NCBI GenBank assembly: GCA_964579725.1
Contig: CAZOHG010000087.1
Coordinates: 1-11,705, forward strand
DNA length: 11,705 nucleotides
DNA from: CAZOHG01 sp964579725
Lineage (GTDB): Bacteria > Zhuqueibacterota > JdFR-76 > BMS3Abin05
Reading direction: 5' to 3'
Notes under the pieces: generated by a model
Seen by the model: the letters and a program-made list of their open reading frames with translations, nothing else
Database searches by the model: none
What the model was told of the DNA's origin: nothing
Shown here: positions 1 through 7,252 of the stretch, in pieces
Layout: each line of letters opens with the position of its first letter
Numbering within the stretch: position 1 is the first letter of the stretch
Position numbers and translations under genes: made by a program

Positions 1-927
1 CTTTTTCCCGTGGGAAACCAACACGGTGTCAATTTGAATGCCTTCCCAATTAGTGGCATAGCCGTGATTGTAATTGCGTTCGGCCGCGATAAAAAACCGC
101 AACTTTTTCCCCGAAATAAACGGGACAGGACCGCCGGCTGTCATCGTGTACGTGTTGTACCCCCAGGATTGCGTTCCCAGAGTTTTACCTTCTTTGTTCT
201 TGAAAACCTCATCCGAGATTCCCTCTAAACTAAAATGGTAATTGGGGCCACCGGATTTGGTTGTGGTAAAAAGAACGCCCGAATTGGCAAATCCGTACTC
301 GGCATTAAAACCACCGGCATGAAAATTGGCTTCTTCAATGGCATTGTTAATGACCGAAAGACCATTGGTCGTTCCTCCCCGAAGCAAGGTCGTCATCACG
401 CCGTCAACATACGTCACGTTTTCTTCGGAACGGCCGCCACGCACGTGGGTTCCGCCCACCACGGCCGAAGACAAACTCATAACCGTTTGCACCCCTCTCA
501 TGGGGATGTTCTTCAGGTCTTCCGCTTCCAATGTCCGAACGGTGTTGGTCACATTTTTGTTAATGATCGGCCTTTCCGCCACAATGCTCACTGTTTGGCC
601 CTTTAGCACCGTACTGCTAAGTTGAAAATTTACTTCCGTCGTCAAATCCGGGTGCACGCGGATATTGGCAATTCGTACACTTTTGTAGCCGATATAATCG
701 GCCCGAATCGTGTACGTGCCAACGGGCACATTAATAATAATGTAATTACCCTTCATATCCGACGCCGCCCCCATCATGGTGCCCTCGATGAGGACATTCA
801 CGCCGGGGAGTGGTTCTCCCGTACCTTTGTCCGTCACCTTACCGGCAATTTTCCCGGTTGTTCCTCCAAAGGCCACCAGTGGAACAAACAGGGCAAACAA
901 AATAAAAGCAACTAATTTTTTTCCCAT
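1..927 (-). CDS. TonB-dependent receptor, N-terminal part (partial, runs off left edge)
   Basis: Outer-membrane active transporter; the substrate cannot be told from the sequence. Reading the minus strand from the ATG at 927 gives 309 residues without a stop up to base 1. The start has a close GGAGGA site at 931-936. Residues 1-21 form a signal peptide (MGKK, then a hydrophobic stretch ending near AFGG). Residues about 24-103 are a carboxypeptidase-regulatory-like beta domain (GKIAGKV, EPLPGVNV, GNYIIINVPVG, DYIGYKS). The plug domain follows from about 110, with VSIVAERP, the HVRGGRSEE motif at 161-169, YVDGV at 173-177 and an AEYGFANSGV stretch at 209-218. The barrel begins near 230 and most of it lies outside the window. 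It is plainly paralogous to the complete receptor at 7253-10240, with the same domain order and the same motifs. It starts its own transcription unit behind a 530-bp gap. Confidence 0.93.
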   Translation of the reverse strand, partial: MGKKLVAFILFALFVPLVAFGGTTGKIAGKVTDKGTGEPLPGVNVLIEGTMMGAASDMKGNYIIINVPVGTYTIRADYIGYKSVRIANIRVHPDLTTEVNFQLSSTVLKGQTVSIVAERPIINKNVTNTVRTLEAEDLKNIPMRGVQTVMSLSSAVVGGTHVRGGRSEENVTYVDGVMTTLLRGGTTNGLSVINNAIEEANFHAGGFNAEYGFANSGVLFTTTKSGGPNYHFSLEGISDEVFKNKEGKTLGTQSWGYNTYTMTAGGPVPFISGKKLRFFIAAERNYNHGYATNWEGIQIDTVLVSHGKK

Positions 928-1457
928 GACTCCTCCATATTTATTTTGATTTTGAACAAAAGTGCCTCTAAAATTCCGAATTGCATTTTCGTTCCGCAAA
1001 GTCCACAGAATATTTTGGTTTTTTGGTTGAGCTGACGCCTTAATTTTAAATGTCCGGTTAGTGTTTTTAAGAAAAGCTTTTTTCCCCTAAAAAGGGGCAT
1101 TGAAAAATACCCTATCCCAAAGTTAGAGAGTACATTTTATAATTTTAGATAGACGAGACAGATCGACGAATAGTGAGATTTTTCAATTGTGCCTCAAAGT
1201 AAGCATTTTTTCAAAGAATATCAAGTAAAATTTTTCGATATTTTAACAATTGCATTTGAGTGCCGATTTGTACACGGGGAAATTTGGGCGGATTTTCGCA
1301 GGTCGCCTTTTTCTATTGGGGTGATAAAGAAAACTCCACCTGTTCCAAATATTTGAAAGAAACGGACGGGGCACTTCCCAACATAAAAAAATCAAATATT
1401 CAATCACTCTCAAAGAATTGCCCCCTCTTAAAAGACGGCAAAATCGAGTGTAATCCT
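928..1457. other. 530-bp non-coding gap upstream of second receptor gene
   Basis: This AT-rich gap separates the GWxTD gene from the second receptor. It holds one promoter candidate (1195-1224, minus strand) that predicts a 5' leader of about 260 nt. The leader contains only weak local structure: a short CCCCT/AGGGG hairpin at 1084-1097. I saw no convincing terminator directly behind the GWxTD stop, although GGGGCA (about 1420) and TGCCCC (about 1370) could pair across a long loop. A 62-codon frame (912-1100, minus) overlaps the receptor start. It has no recognisable domain and I do not call it a gene. Confidence 0.6.
1195..1224 (-). promoter_or_regulatory. candidate promoter for the second TonB-dependent receptor
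   Basis: On the minus strand, TTGATA (1219-1224) is followed after 16 bases by TTACTTTG (1195-1202), with TG-C just before it as in an extended -10. The -35 matches TTGACA at 5 of 6 positions; the -10 hexamer TTACTT matches poorly. The pair TTG ... TTACTTTG with a 19-base gap also resembles the Bacteroidetes -33/-7 form (TTTG / TAnnTTTG, one mismatch). Transcription would start near 1188, about 260 nt before the ATG at 927. Confidence 0.45.
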
Positions 1458-2849
1458 TTAGAATTCACTAATAATTTTCATATAATCTGGATTGTACACC
1501 TCCCCCTTTAGCGTGGAATGCAACAGCCGGTAATCTTTTAAACCATTTAAATCGGCAAAAACAAAAATCACCCCTCCCTGCAATTCATTGTAATGCCATA
1601 CTTCGTAAGGCTTTCGACTCCCGTTATAAGGGAAATGGTCAACGTTGGTCGGGGGGCCGTACAGAATATAAACCCGGCCGCGATCGGTTTTCCAACCGCT
1701 TCTGTGAAAGGCTCCGAAATGCTCGTTGGCATAGCGAATTCGTTTCTGGTATTCTTCGTAACGTTCGTTGCGCGGCGTGTTTTTAGTAGGATCGAGTTGG
1801 TACCAAAAACCAAACATAAAGCGTCTTTTGGAATGAAGGGTTTTAAGTTTTTTATAGATTTGGCGCCGTCCCTTGGTCATGAGATAGCTGGCGTAATCAA
1901 ATTGCTGATCCACTTCCGATTCGCTCATGCTGGCGAATCGGCTTTGCGCAAATAATTTTTCAAATTGAACTTCTCTTTTCGGCGGGGCATAATTGGGTTT
2001 GTAGACATAAAATTTTCTCTTAATGGACACTTTATTTTGATTGGCCGGATCAATTAAATCAAATTTAAGGTAGTAGACGCCCGGATTTAACGCCATTACA
2101 TTCACACGCCCGATTTCCACACTGGAATCCGCTTGTTTCTTTTTTTCATATTGAACGGCCTTGACCAGAGAATCAGGTTTTTCATTCATGTCACAAACAT
2201 AATATCGAACCTTGTAAATGCTCCCCTTGATTTGCTCCATTAAATTGTAGGCTTCAACATAAAAAAATAAGGCAGGAGCGGCGGGACTAAACAGTGCACT
2301 TGGATTCGGTTTAACGATGAGCGAATTTTTGTAAAACGGGTTATGGGTTGCGTTGGGATTTTGGCTGATAGAAGAAGCAAATTCGAGATCACTTAAAGCA
2401 ACGCGATTATCGGGAAAGGAATTAATTTCAATGTCCTTAAGCACCGAATCCATATTTGTTTTTTCATTCAAATCCTGTACCCGAAACAGGACATGATATT
2501 TCCCCGGTTCTGCCAGCAGTGCGACCTTGTCCAATATTCCCCTTGCAGCTTGATTGGAATCAGCAAAAACATCCTGCACGCGCCAGGCATTGTCGTACCA
2601 AAGGGAACTACCTTTATTAATGGTAAGATGAACCAAAGCCTGAACCTGATTTTTGCCGGAGGCAGTTCCAATCGGTTTTAGGGAATTTTCGTGGATGTCA
2701 TAATAAATTTCCCAGTAGACCGTGTCTTGGTTAAATTTAAACAAGGCATAGTTCCACTCAATATCAATACTGGCCTGTGCCTTTTCGGATGTTCCAACCA
2801 ATAAGAAGAAAAAAGCTGCCAAAATTAGAAAAAGATGGACATGCTTCAT
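1458..2849 (-). CDS. GWxTD domain-containing secreted protein
   Basis: Secreted protein of the GWxTD family, known from FCB-group bacteria and without an established function. A start at ATG 2849 gives 463 residues. The signal peptide is MKHVHLFLILAAFFFLLVG with a probable cut after KAQA. The N-terminal two thirds look like a beta-rich extracellular region (for example NPGVYYLKFDLID near residue 208). The C-terminal domain carries the signature GWKTDRGRVYILYGPP, starting about 79 residues before the stop, then YEVWHY, GGVIFVFAD and DYRLLHST. Alternative starts lie at ATG 2855 and GTG 2858; the GGGAG site at 2862-2866 is 10 bases from 2849 and 4 from 2855, so the start is uncertain by two or three codons. 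It is the last gene of the envelope cluster, 101 bp behind the PorV-like gene and separated from it by a hairpin. Confidence 0.92.
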   Translation of the reverse strand: MKHVHLFLILAAFFFLLVGTSEKAQASIDIEWNYALFKFNQDTVYWEIYYDIHENSLKPIGTASGKNQVQALVHLTINKGSSLWYDNAWRVQDVFADSNQAARGILDKVALLAEPGKYHVLFRVQDLNEKTNMDSVLKDIEINSFPDNRVALSDLEFASSISQNPNATHNPFYKNSLIVKPNPSALFSPAAPALFFYVEAYNLMEQIKGSIYKVRYYVCDMNEKPDSLVKAVQYEKKKQADSSVEIGRVNVMALNPGVYYLKFDLIDPANQNKVSIKRKFYVYKPNYAPPKREVQFEKLFAQSRFASMSESEVDQQFDYASYLMTKGRRQIYKKLKTLHSKRRFMFGFWYQLDPTKNTPRNERYEEYQKRIRYANEHFGAFHRSGWKTDRGRVYILYGPPTNVDHFPYNGSRKPYEVWHYNELQGGVIFVFADLNGLKDYRLLHSTLKGEVYNPDYMKIISEF

Positions 2850-2880
2850 ATACATCACACTCCCAACATGGCTTATTTTT

Positions 2881-2921
2881 AAAAAGCAAAATGGGTTGAG
2901 CCATTTTCACTCAACCCATTT
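2881..2921 (-). terminator. intrinsic terminator-like hairpin between PorV-like and GWxTD genes
   Basis: A perfect 12-bp stem (AAATGGGTTGAG at 2889-2900, its complement at 2910-2921) encloses a 9-base loop. In the minus direction the stem is followed by TTTTGCTTTTT (2891-2881), the expected T-rich tail. It begins 29 bases after the PorV-like stop codon. I found no strong promoter between it and the GWxTD gene, so it may terminate only partly and set the expression ratio of the two genes. Confidence 0.75.
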
Positions 2922-2950
2922 CGCCGATTCATTTTGCGTACACTCGTATG

Positions 2951-3985
2951 TTAGAACGTAAATTTCAGGGTGTACAGGTGATTTCCACCAAAATATTGTG
3001 CCGTTCGATATGTGTAATCGAAAATCATGGCTGCATTCCCTCCGAGCCCGTATTTAAAGCCAAAACCAAAGGCAGGGCCCCAGAGATTGTCTTCACTGCT
3101 AACCGTCGTTTGGTAGAGATAGCTGCCTCGAATGAAGAACATATCATTAAAGGCAAACTCGGCCCCCCCCGAAATACGATCACTGCCAAAATTATTGTTG
3201 GTGAAATTCGCTGCCACAATTAAATCGGACTTCGCCATGGGTTTTAATTCGTAAGACAGACCAATTTCAAACAAGGACGGCAGTTCCATTTTCATGGAAG
3301 GAATGGACAGCCGATGGGGCGGTGTATTGGGTTCGGTATCCGGCAAATAAACCAGACGTTCTAATTCCGGCCCGGAAAAACGCATTCCGGTGCCATAGTT
3401 TTTCATGGTAACACCCAATTTGATCCCGACACTGGTAATATATTGCACACCCATGTCGAAAGCAAGCCCGGTTGCTTGATTGTCGGCGATGGTTTCCGAT
3501 ACGATTTTCGCACTGGTTCCAAACATAATCCGATCGGTCATCGCCCGAGAGTAGGTCAATCCCACTGTCATAAAATTGGGTGTAAACGTAGCACCCGTGC
3601 CATCGGGAGCGTCTTCGGTCGTTACCGGGATATTGCCGAAACTCAGGGATTTAATGCTGACGCCAAACCAGCCGATACCGGTTCTGGCGCCTGCCGCCGC
3701 GTAGGCCAGATTAATATCGGCAATGTAATTCATGTACGAAAGCATCGCTTCGGCACTGCTTTTGGTATTGGCCAAACCCGCAGGGTTCCAGTAAATGGCA
3801 TCGATGCCGTTAATACCGGCGGAATAAGCACCACCCAGAGCGGTACCGCGAGAACCCACAGGAATCAGCAATTCCTGCGCAGCCGCTGTACCCAACTTAT
3901 CCGTGTTCCCCGCATTGGCTTGCATGACAAATCCGAGAACGGAAATGCAAACCAATGCCACGATAAAAATATTTTTTATTTTCAT
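2951..3985 (-). CDS. PorV/PorQ-family outer-membrane beta-barrel protein
   Basis: Predicted outer-membrane barrel of the PorV/PorQ family. In Bacteroidetes, PorV is the outer-membrane shuttle of the type IX secretion system that binds cargo sorting domains. The 344 residues begin with a signal peptide (MKIKNIFIVALVCISVLGFV, cut after QANA). The family's N-terminal signature follows: LLIPVGSRGTALGGAYSA at 40-57 and DAIYWNPAGLA at 62-72. Alternating beta strands then run to a terminal phenylalanine (LKFTF), as expected for a barrel assembled by the BAM machinery. I chose ATG 3985 because AAGGAG (3995-4000) lies 9 bases upstream and a signal peptide starts there. A longer frame to 4111 would overlap the upstream gene and bury the signal peptide. 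It lies 100 bp behind the sorting-domain protein gene, which makes a cargo/shuttle link plausible, but the true role is unproven. Confidence 0.9.
   Translation of the reverse strand: MKIKNIFIVALVCISVLGFVMQANAGNTDKLGTAAAQELLIPVGSRGTALGGAYSAGINGIDAIYWNPAGLANTKSSAEAMLSYMNYIADINLAYAAAGARTGIGWFGVSIKSLSFGNIPVTTEDAPDGTGATFTPNFMTVGLTYSRAMTDRIMFGTSAKIVSETIADNQATGLAFDMGVQYITSVGIKLGVTMKNYGTGMRFSGPELERLVYLPDTEPNTPPHRLSIPSMKMELPSLFEIGLSYELKPMAKSDLIVAANFTNNNFGSDRISGGAEFAFNDMFFIRGSYLYQTTVSSEDNLWGPAFGFGFKYGLGGNAAMIFDYTYRTAQYFGGNHLYTLKFTF
3163..3170 (-). repeat. G8 homopolymer inside the PorV-like gene
   Basis: Eight consecutive G on the coding strand span the third base of Ser272, Gly273, Gly274 and the first base of Ala275. 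Tracts of this kind in surface-protein genes can slip during replication and shift the frame. Here the frame is intact. Confidence 0.9.
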
Positions 3986-4031
3986 ATCAGATCTCTCCTT
4001 CTTTTTTTTCTCCAATTTTGTAAGATACCCA

Positions 4032-4064
4032 GGCCTGGCTCGGTGATCTTTGGCGAGCCAGGCC
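4032..4064 (-). promoter_or_regulatory. perfect 11-bp stem-loop between cargo and PorV-like genes
   Basis: GGCCTGGCTCG (4032-4042) is perfectly complemented at 4054-4064, with an 11-base loop. It lies between the stop of the 1030-aa gene (4086) and the PorV-like ribosome site (3995-4000). In the minus direction it is followed by TGGGTATCTTAC, not a T run, so it is not a standard intrinsic terminator. It more likely marks an mRNA processing or 3'-end protection point, or attenuates transcription into the next gene. Confidence 0.7.
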
Positions 4065-4085
4065 ACAGAGACCATGGAGATAAAA

Positions 4086-7000
4086 TTAGAAATGTCGATA
4101 TCTCTGTTCACGGTTAATCACAGCAATTTTCAGAATTTTCTGCCCGACGTTCGGGACATCAATGTACGCAAGATAAATACCACTTGCGACGGGAATATTG
4201 TCCTCGTTTTTCAGATACCATTTTTCGAACGGAGAATCTACATTGTGTTTGATTGTTTTCACGTGACCACCCGCTAAGGAGAAAATCCGAATTGTACACG
4301 TCTTCGGCAGATTGATAAATGTCACAAACTGCGTATAGAATCCGGTTTCGGCCTTGTTTGAACCATAATAGGGATTCGGGAAAACATTGATGTCTTTCAG
4401 CCGCATTTTGGCAACCGCTAATCCCTGGCTCTTCTTGTAATCCTTGGTGCTGAACGTAAACTGATCAGCTTTTGAATTCGGTTTATTGGTTAAAAACCGC
4501 ACGATGGTTCCGGCGGCAGGATCACCGGTTGCTGTGTAATTACCCACAACCAAACGACCCAGCGGCCGATTGTACACCATGCCCCACATATTGTCAGCTG
4601 CCTTGAAATCGCCCTTGTCGCAGGCAGCTTTCAAATCGGCATAGCCGTTGGGGGCATTGTCAACATAATAAAAATAAATTCTGTCACTACACGGCAATCC
4701 AAACACCTTATCTTTTGCATTTCCGTTGGGAATATCCCACACATTTGGGGTACCACCGTCTTCGTAAAGAACCGGGATCATTTGCACATCATCAGACGGA
4801 TCGTCCGGCGTTGCAAATCCCGTATCCCAAATCTGAAACGGCACCTTAATATATTTGCCGCTGGTAAAGGCAAATGTTGCCCAGCTTGAATCCGCGGTCC
4901 ATCGAATCTCATAGTCATGGGATTTGGATAGGTCACCAATATACGCTCCTTGGTAGCTGAAGAAAAACCGTCCATTGAGATTGGCGTCGTCCGGACAGCT
5001 TAGGCTGAGCCACACATTGTTGCCGTGGAAAGGAGCACCCTTCGCATCCCACTGATCTTCAGGCAAACCGTTTGGTAGTGGAAAATCGGGATTGGCCACT
5101 TCCACAACGGCTTGCAGACCTGGTGCAGGACCAGCCACCTTTACCAGCATTCCGTCCACCACAGGAAAAGCATTGTCATTTCCCTGATGGAACTGATCAT
5201 TTAATAGGATTTTGCCCGTAGTGGTATCGACCAAACGCCAGGCAACCTCACCATAATGGGCACTGGTCGTGTCCTCAATGGTGTAGAATTCAACTTTGTA
5301 ATCATCTCCGGTAATGGCACCGGGGTCGACAACAGTTACAATCACATTGCCCTGACTGGGTCCGGTGTGTTCCACTTTAATCGTATCGCCTGCATTGGCA
5401 TTGTATTTAATATCCAACACCGGATTTTGAGGAATGGCAATAACTGTTTTAGGCGTATTTTCCAGAGTCTTTGGAACACCGTTCGGGTTGTAGGCATAGC
5501 CTGTAACCGCAAAATAATATTTACGGCCGTTTACCAGGGGAACATTGTGAATGTAATCTTTATTCACTTCAAAGTGAAATGTCAACCCGCTGTCTGTTCC
5601 GCGTTGAACCGGCTGAGTGACCAAAGCACCGGCTTCGCTATTGAAAGCCAAATCGGTGATGGTAGCAATATTGTCCACTTTGTCAAATGTTTTAATTTTA
5701 TGCCAAGGTCCGGAAGCCGATTCGCCCTGGTAAATATTGTAGCCTTCAAAATTGTAGCCCAATTCCGAAAAATTAACAGCCGCTTGATCCCAGGTCAGGA
5801 CCAATTTGTCATCCAATTGAACGACTTTAACTTTCGGCTGAGGCGGAGGAGAGGCCACTTTAAAGGCTTGATTGTAAGCAATCTGGGCGCCCTGGTCATA
5901 ATATTTCATCACAGTAATGCTACTTAAATTATCCGATCCGACGCCCACCACAATACCGGCCACAACGGACTTTGGCTCATTGGGAGGCAAATCAAACGGG
6001 CCGGAAGAAAGCAACATACGCATATCTTTCGGAGGCGTCACTGCCTGAGGCAACCAGCCTGTCCCGGAAACCGGATCACCCGAGTTAACGAACTTCGATT
6101 CCTTCCCGGTAGTGGGATCTTTGAAGGCGGAACCATCCCACACCAGACCTTGAAGGTAATTGTAAGCTTGCTCAGCGCCGTCGGGACTTTGCAGTGCAGG
6201 GTCCTGATAGGTAGAGCTTCCGTTGATGTACATAGCAAATGCCGTCATCGGAAGGATTTTTTGATCCTGCAAAACCGTGCCGTCCGGCAAAATAGCTTTG
6301 TCACCGGGAGACGGAACAATCGGGCCTTGGAAGAAATCAAACGCCATGGCCGGAACGGCGGAACCGTATTCGCTATCATAGCCGTCGCCATTGTACACAT
6401 AACCAATGCTCAAAGTTGTGTCGCAAGCCACGTAATCGTCATTTGCACCGCCGTCATCGGGATCAGCAAATAGTCCCACATAGGCAGCTTTTAGCGTATC
6501 GGCGCTTTTATTAATGAACGTGAACTTCATAAAAACCGTATTTCCAAGGGGCCCGGTTTGGTTATATCCCCAAACCAATTGGTGAACTTCCAGACCGATT
6601 GGCGGTAACTGCCACACATTGGCGTGATCGGCAAAGTCGTTGTACACACAATACAGCACCTGATCACCAATCATCAACGGATTTCCGGCTGAATCCACCG
6701 GCGCACCCTGATCGACCGGCCACTCGGCATAATCCTTATTGTAATGAGGACTATTGGGGTCAGCCGAATCGCCTTTATTGATTTTATAAACGCGATATTT
6801 GGGAAGTGTCGGGTCATCGGGTCGCCCGTTCGGCAAAATTAAGCCTGGCTGATATTCCGTAGCGTAGTCAGCGGCCGCCGAGCGAATTTTGCCATTTATT
6901 TTTCCAACGACCCACAAACCTCCCGTGTACAAAACCGCCTTGTCGCGCTGTCCCTTGGGATAGTACAAACCGGCCTGACCGGTAACGGGATCACTTCCGA

Positions 7001-7178
7001 AAATACCATCGTTTTTTACCCACATATCAATGTTGTTCACATTGATATCTTTTGCGCTTGCAACCATCGCCTTCGCTAATTTTACTTTTCCTGTATCTTT
7101 TGCATAGGTTGGGGGTTGCGCCAACCCATAGGCAAAAATGAGGGCAAGCAAAACCAGGAAGTATTTAGTTAGCTTCAT
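4086..7178 (-). CDS. large secreted protein with FN3-like region and C-terminal type IX-like sorting domain
   Basis: Probable surface or secreted protein; its biochemical role is unknown. The 1030 residues start with a Sec signal peptide (MKLTKYFLVLLALIFAYGLA, cut near TYAKD) that lacks a lipobox cysteine. Residues about 49-430 form an N-terminal region with DMWVKNDGIFG, GLWVVGKINGKIR, and an Asp-rich stretch at 239-253 (DPDDGGANDDYVACD) that may bind calcium. Residues about 446-565 look like fibronectin type III (VLTWD, GYNIYQGESASGPW, YYFAVTGYA). Residues about 930-1024 form the sorting domain: NVFPNPYYG, FINLPKTCTIRIFSLAGG, VASGIYLAYIDVP, KILKIAVI. This resembles Por/T9SS type A domains, with some likeness to FlgD-type Ig domains. 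AAGGAGG (7186-7192) is 7 bases from the ATG. The gene follows the receptor after 74 bp without a terminator, so the two are probably co-transcribed. Confidence 0.9.
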   Translation of the reverse strand: MKLTKYFLVLLALIFAYGLAQPPTYAKDTGKVKLAKAMVASAKDINVNNIDMWVKNDGIFGSDPVTGQAGLYYPKGQRDKAVLYTGGLWVVGKINGKIRSAAADYATEYQPGLILPNGRPDDPTLPKYRVYKINKGDSADPNSPHYNKDYAEWPVDQGAPVDSAGNPLMIGDQVLYCVYNDFADHANVWQLPPIGLEVHQLVWGYNQTGPLGNTVFMKFTFINKSADTLKAAYVGLFADPDDGGANDDYVACDTTLSIGYVYNGDGYDSEYGSAVPAMAFDFFQGPIVPSPGDKAILPDGTVLQDQKILPMTAFAMYINGSSTYQDPALQSPDGAEQAYNYLQGLVWDGSAFKDPTTGKESKFVNSGDPVSGTGWLPQAVTPPKDMRMLLSSGPFDLPPNEPKSVVAGIVVGVGSDNLSSITVMKYYDQGAQIAYNQAFKVASPPPQPKVKVVQLDDKLVLTWDQAAVNFSELGYNFEGYNIYQGESASGPWHKIKTFDKVDNIATITDLAFNSEAGALVTQPVQRGTDSGLTFHFEVNKDYIHNVPLVNGRKYYFAVTGYAYNPNGVPKTLENTPKTVIAIPQNPVLDIKYNANAGDTIKVEHTGPSQGNVIVTVVDPGAITGDDYKVEFYTIEDTTSAHYGEVAWRLVDTTTGKILLNDQFHQGNDNAFPVVDGMLVKVAGPAPGLQAVVEVANPDFPLPNGLPEDQWDAKGAPFHGNNVWLSLSCPDDANLNGRFFFSYQGAYIGDLSKSHDYEIRWTADSSWATFAFTSGKYIKVPFQIWDTGFATPDDPSDDVQMIPVLYEDGGTPNVWDIPNGNAKDKVFGLPCSDRIYFYYVDNAPNGYADLKAACDKGDFKAADNMWGMVYNRPLGRLVVGNYTATGDPAAGTIVRFLTNKPNSKADQFTFSTKDYKKSQGLAVAKMRLKDINVFPNPYYGSNKAETGFYTQFVTFINLPKTCTIRIFSLAGGHVKTIKHNVDSPFEKWYLKNEDNIPVASGIYLAYIDVPNVGQKILKIAVINREQRYRHF

Positions 7179-7252
7179 AATATTTCCTCCTTTATTCCTG
7201 AACTTCTTAGAGAATTAAATTTCGAGTTCATTTTAGCGACCCTTCCGCTTTT

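Noticed and set aside
912..1100. 62-codon minus-strand frame overlapping the second receptor start
   Set aside because: It overlaps the receptor ATG, has no well-placed ribosome site, shows no domain, and lies wholly in the predicted leader.
1370..1425. GGGGCA ... TGCCCC inverted repeat behind the GWxTD gene as a terminator
   Set aside because: The stem is only 6 bp with a loop of about 50 bases, and no T run follows it.
3986..4111. N-terminal extension of the PorV-like protein to a start at 4111
   Set aside because: It would overlap the upstream gene by 26 bases, translate the perfect hairpin, and place a charged 42-residue stretch before an obvious signal peptide that has its own ribosome site.
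3443..4117. 224-codon plus-strand frame opposite the PorV-like gene
   Set aside because: It is an antisense shadow of a well-supported gene; its translation is rich in Arg, His and Gly, with no recognisable domain.
5256..5927. 223-codon plus-strand frame opposite the 1030-aa protein gene
   Set aside because: It is antisense to a strongly supported coding region and shows no signal peptide, motif or ribosome site of its own.
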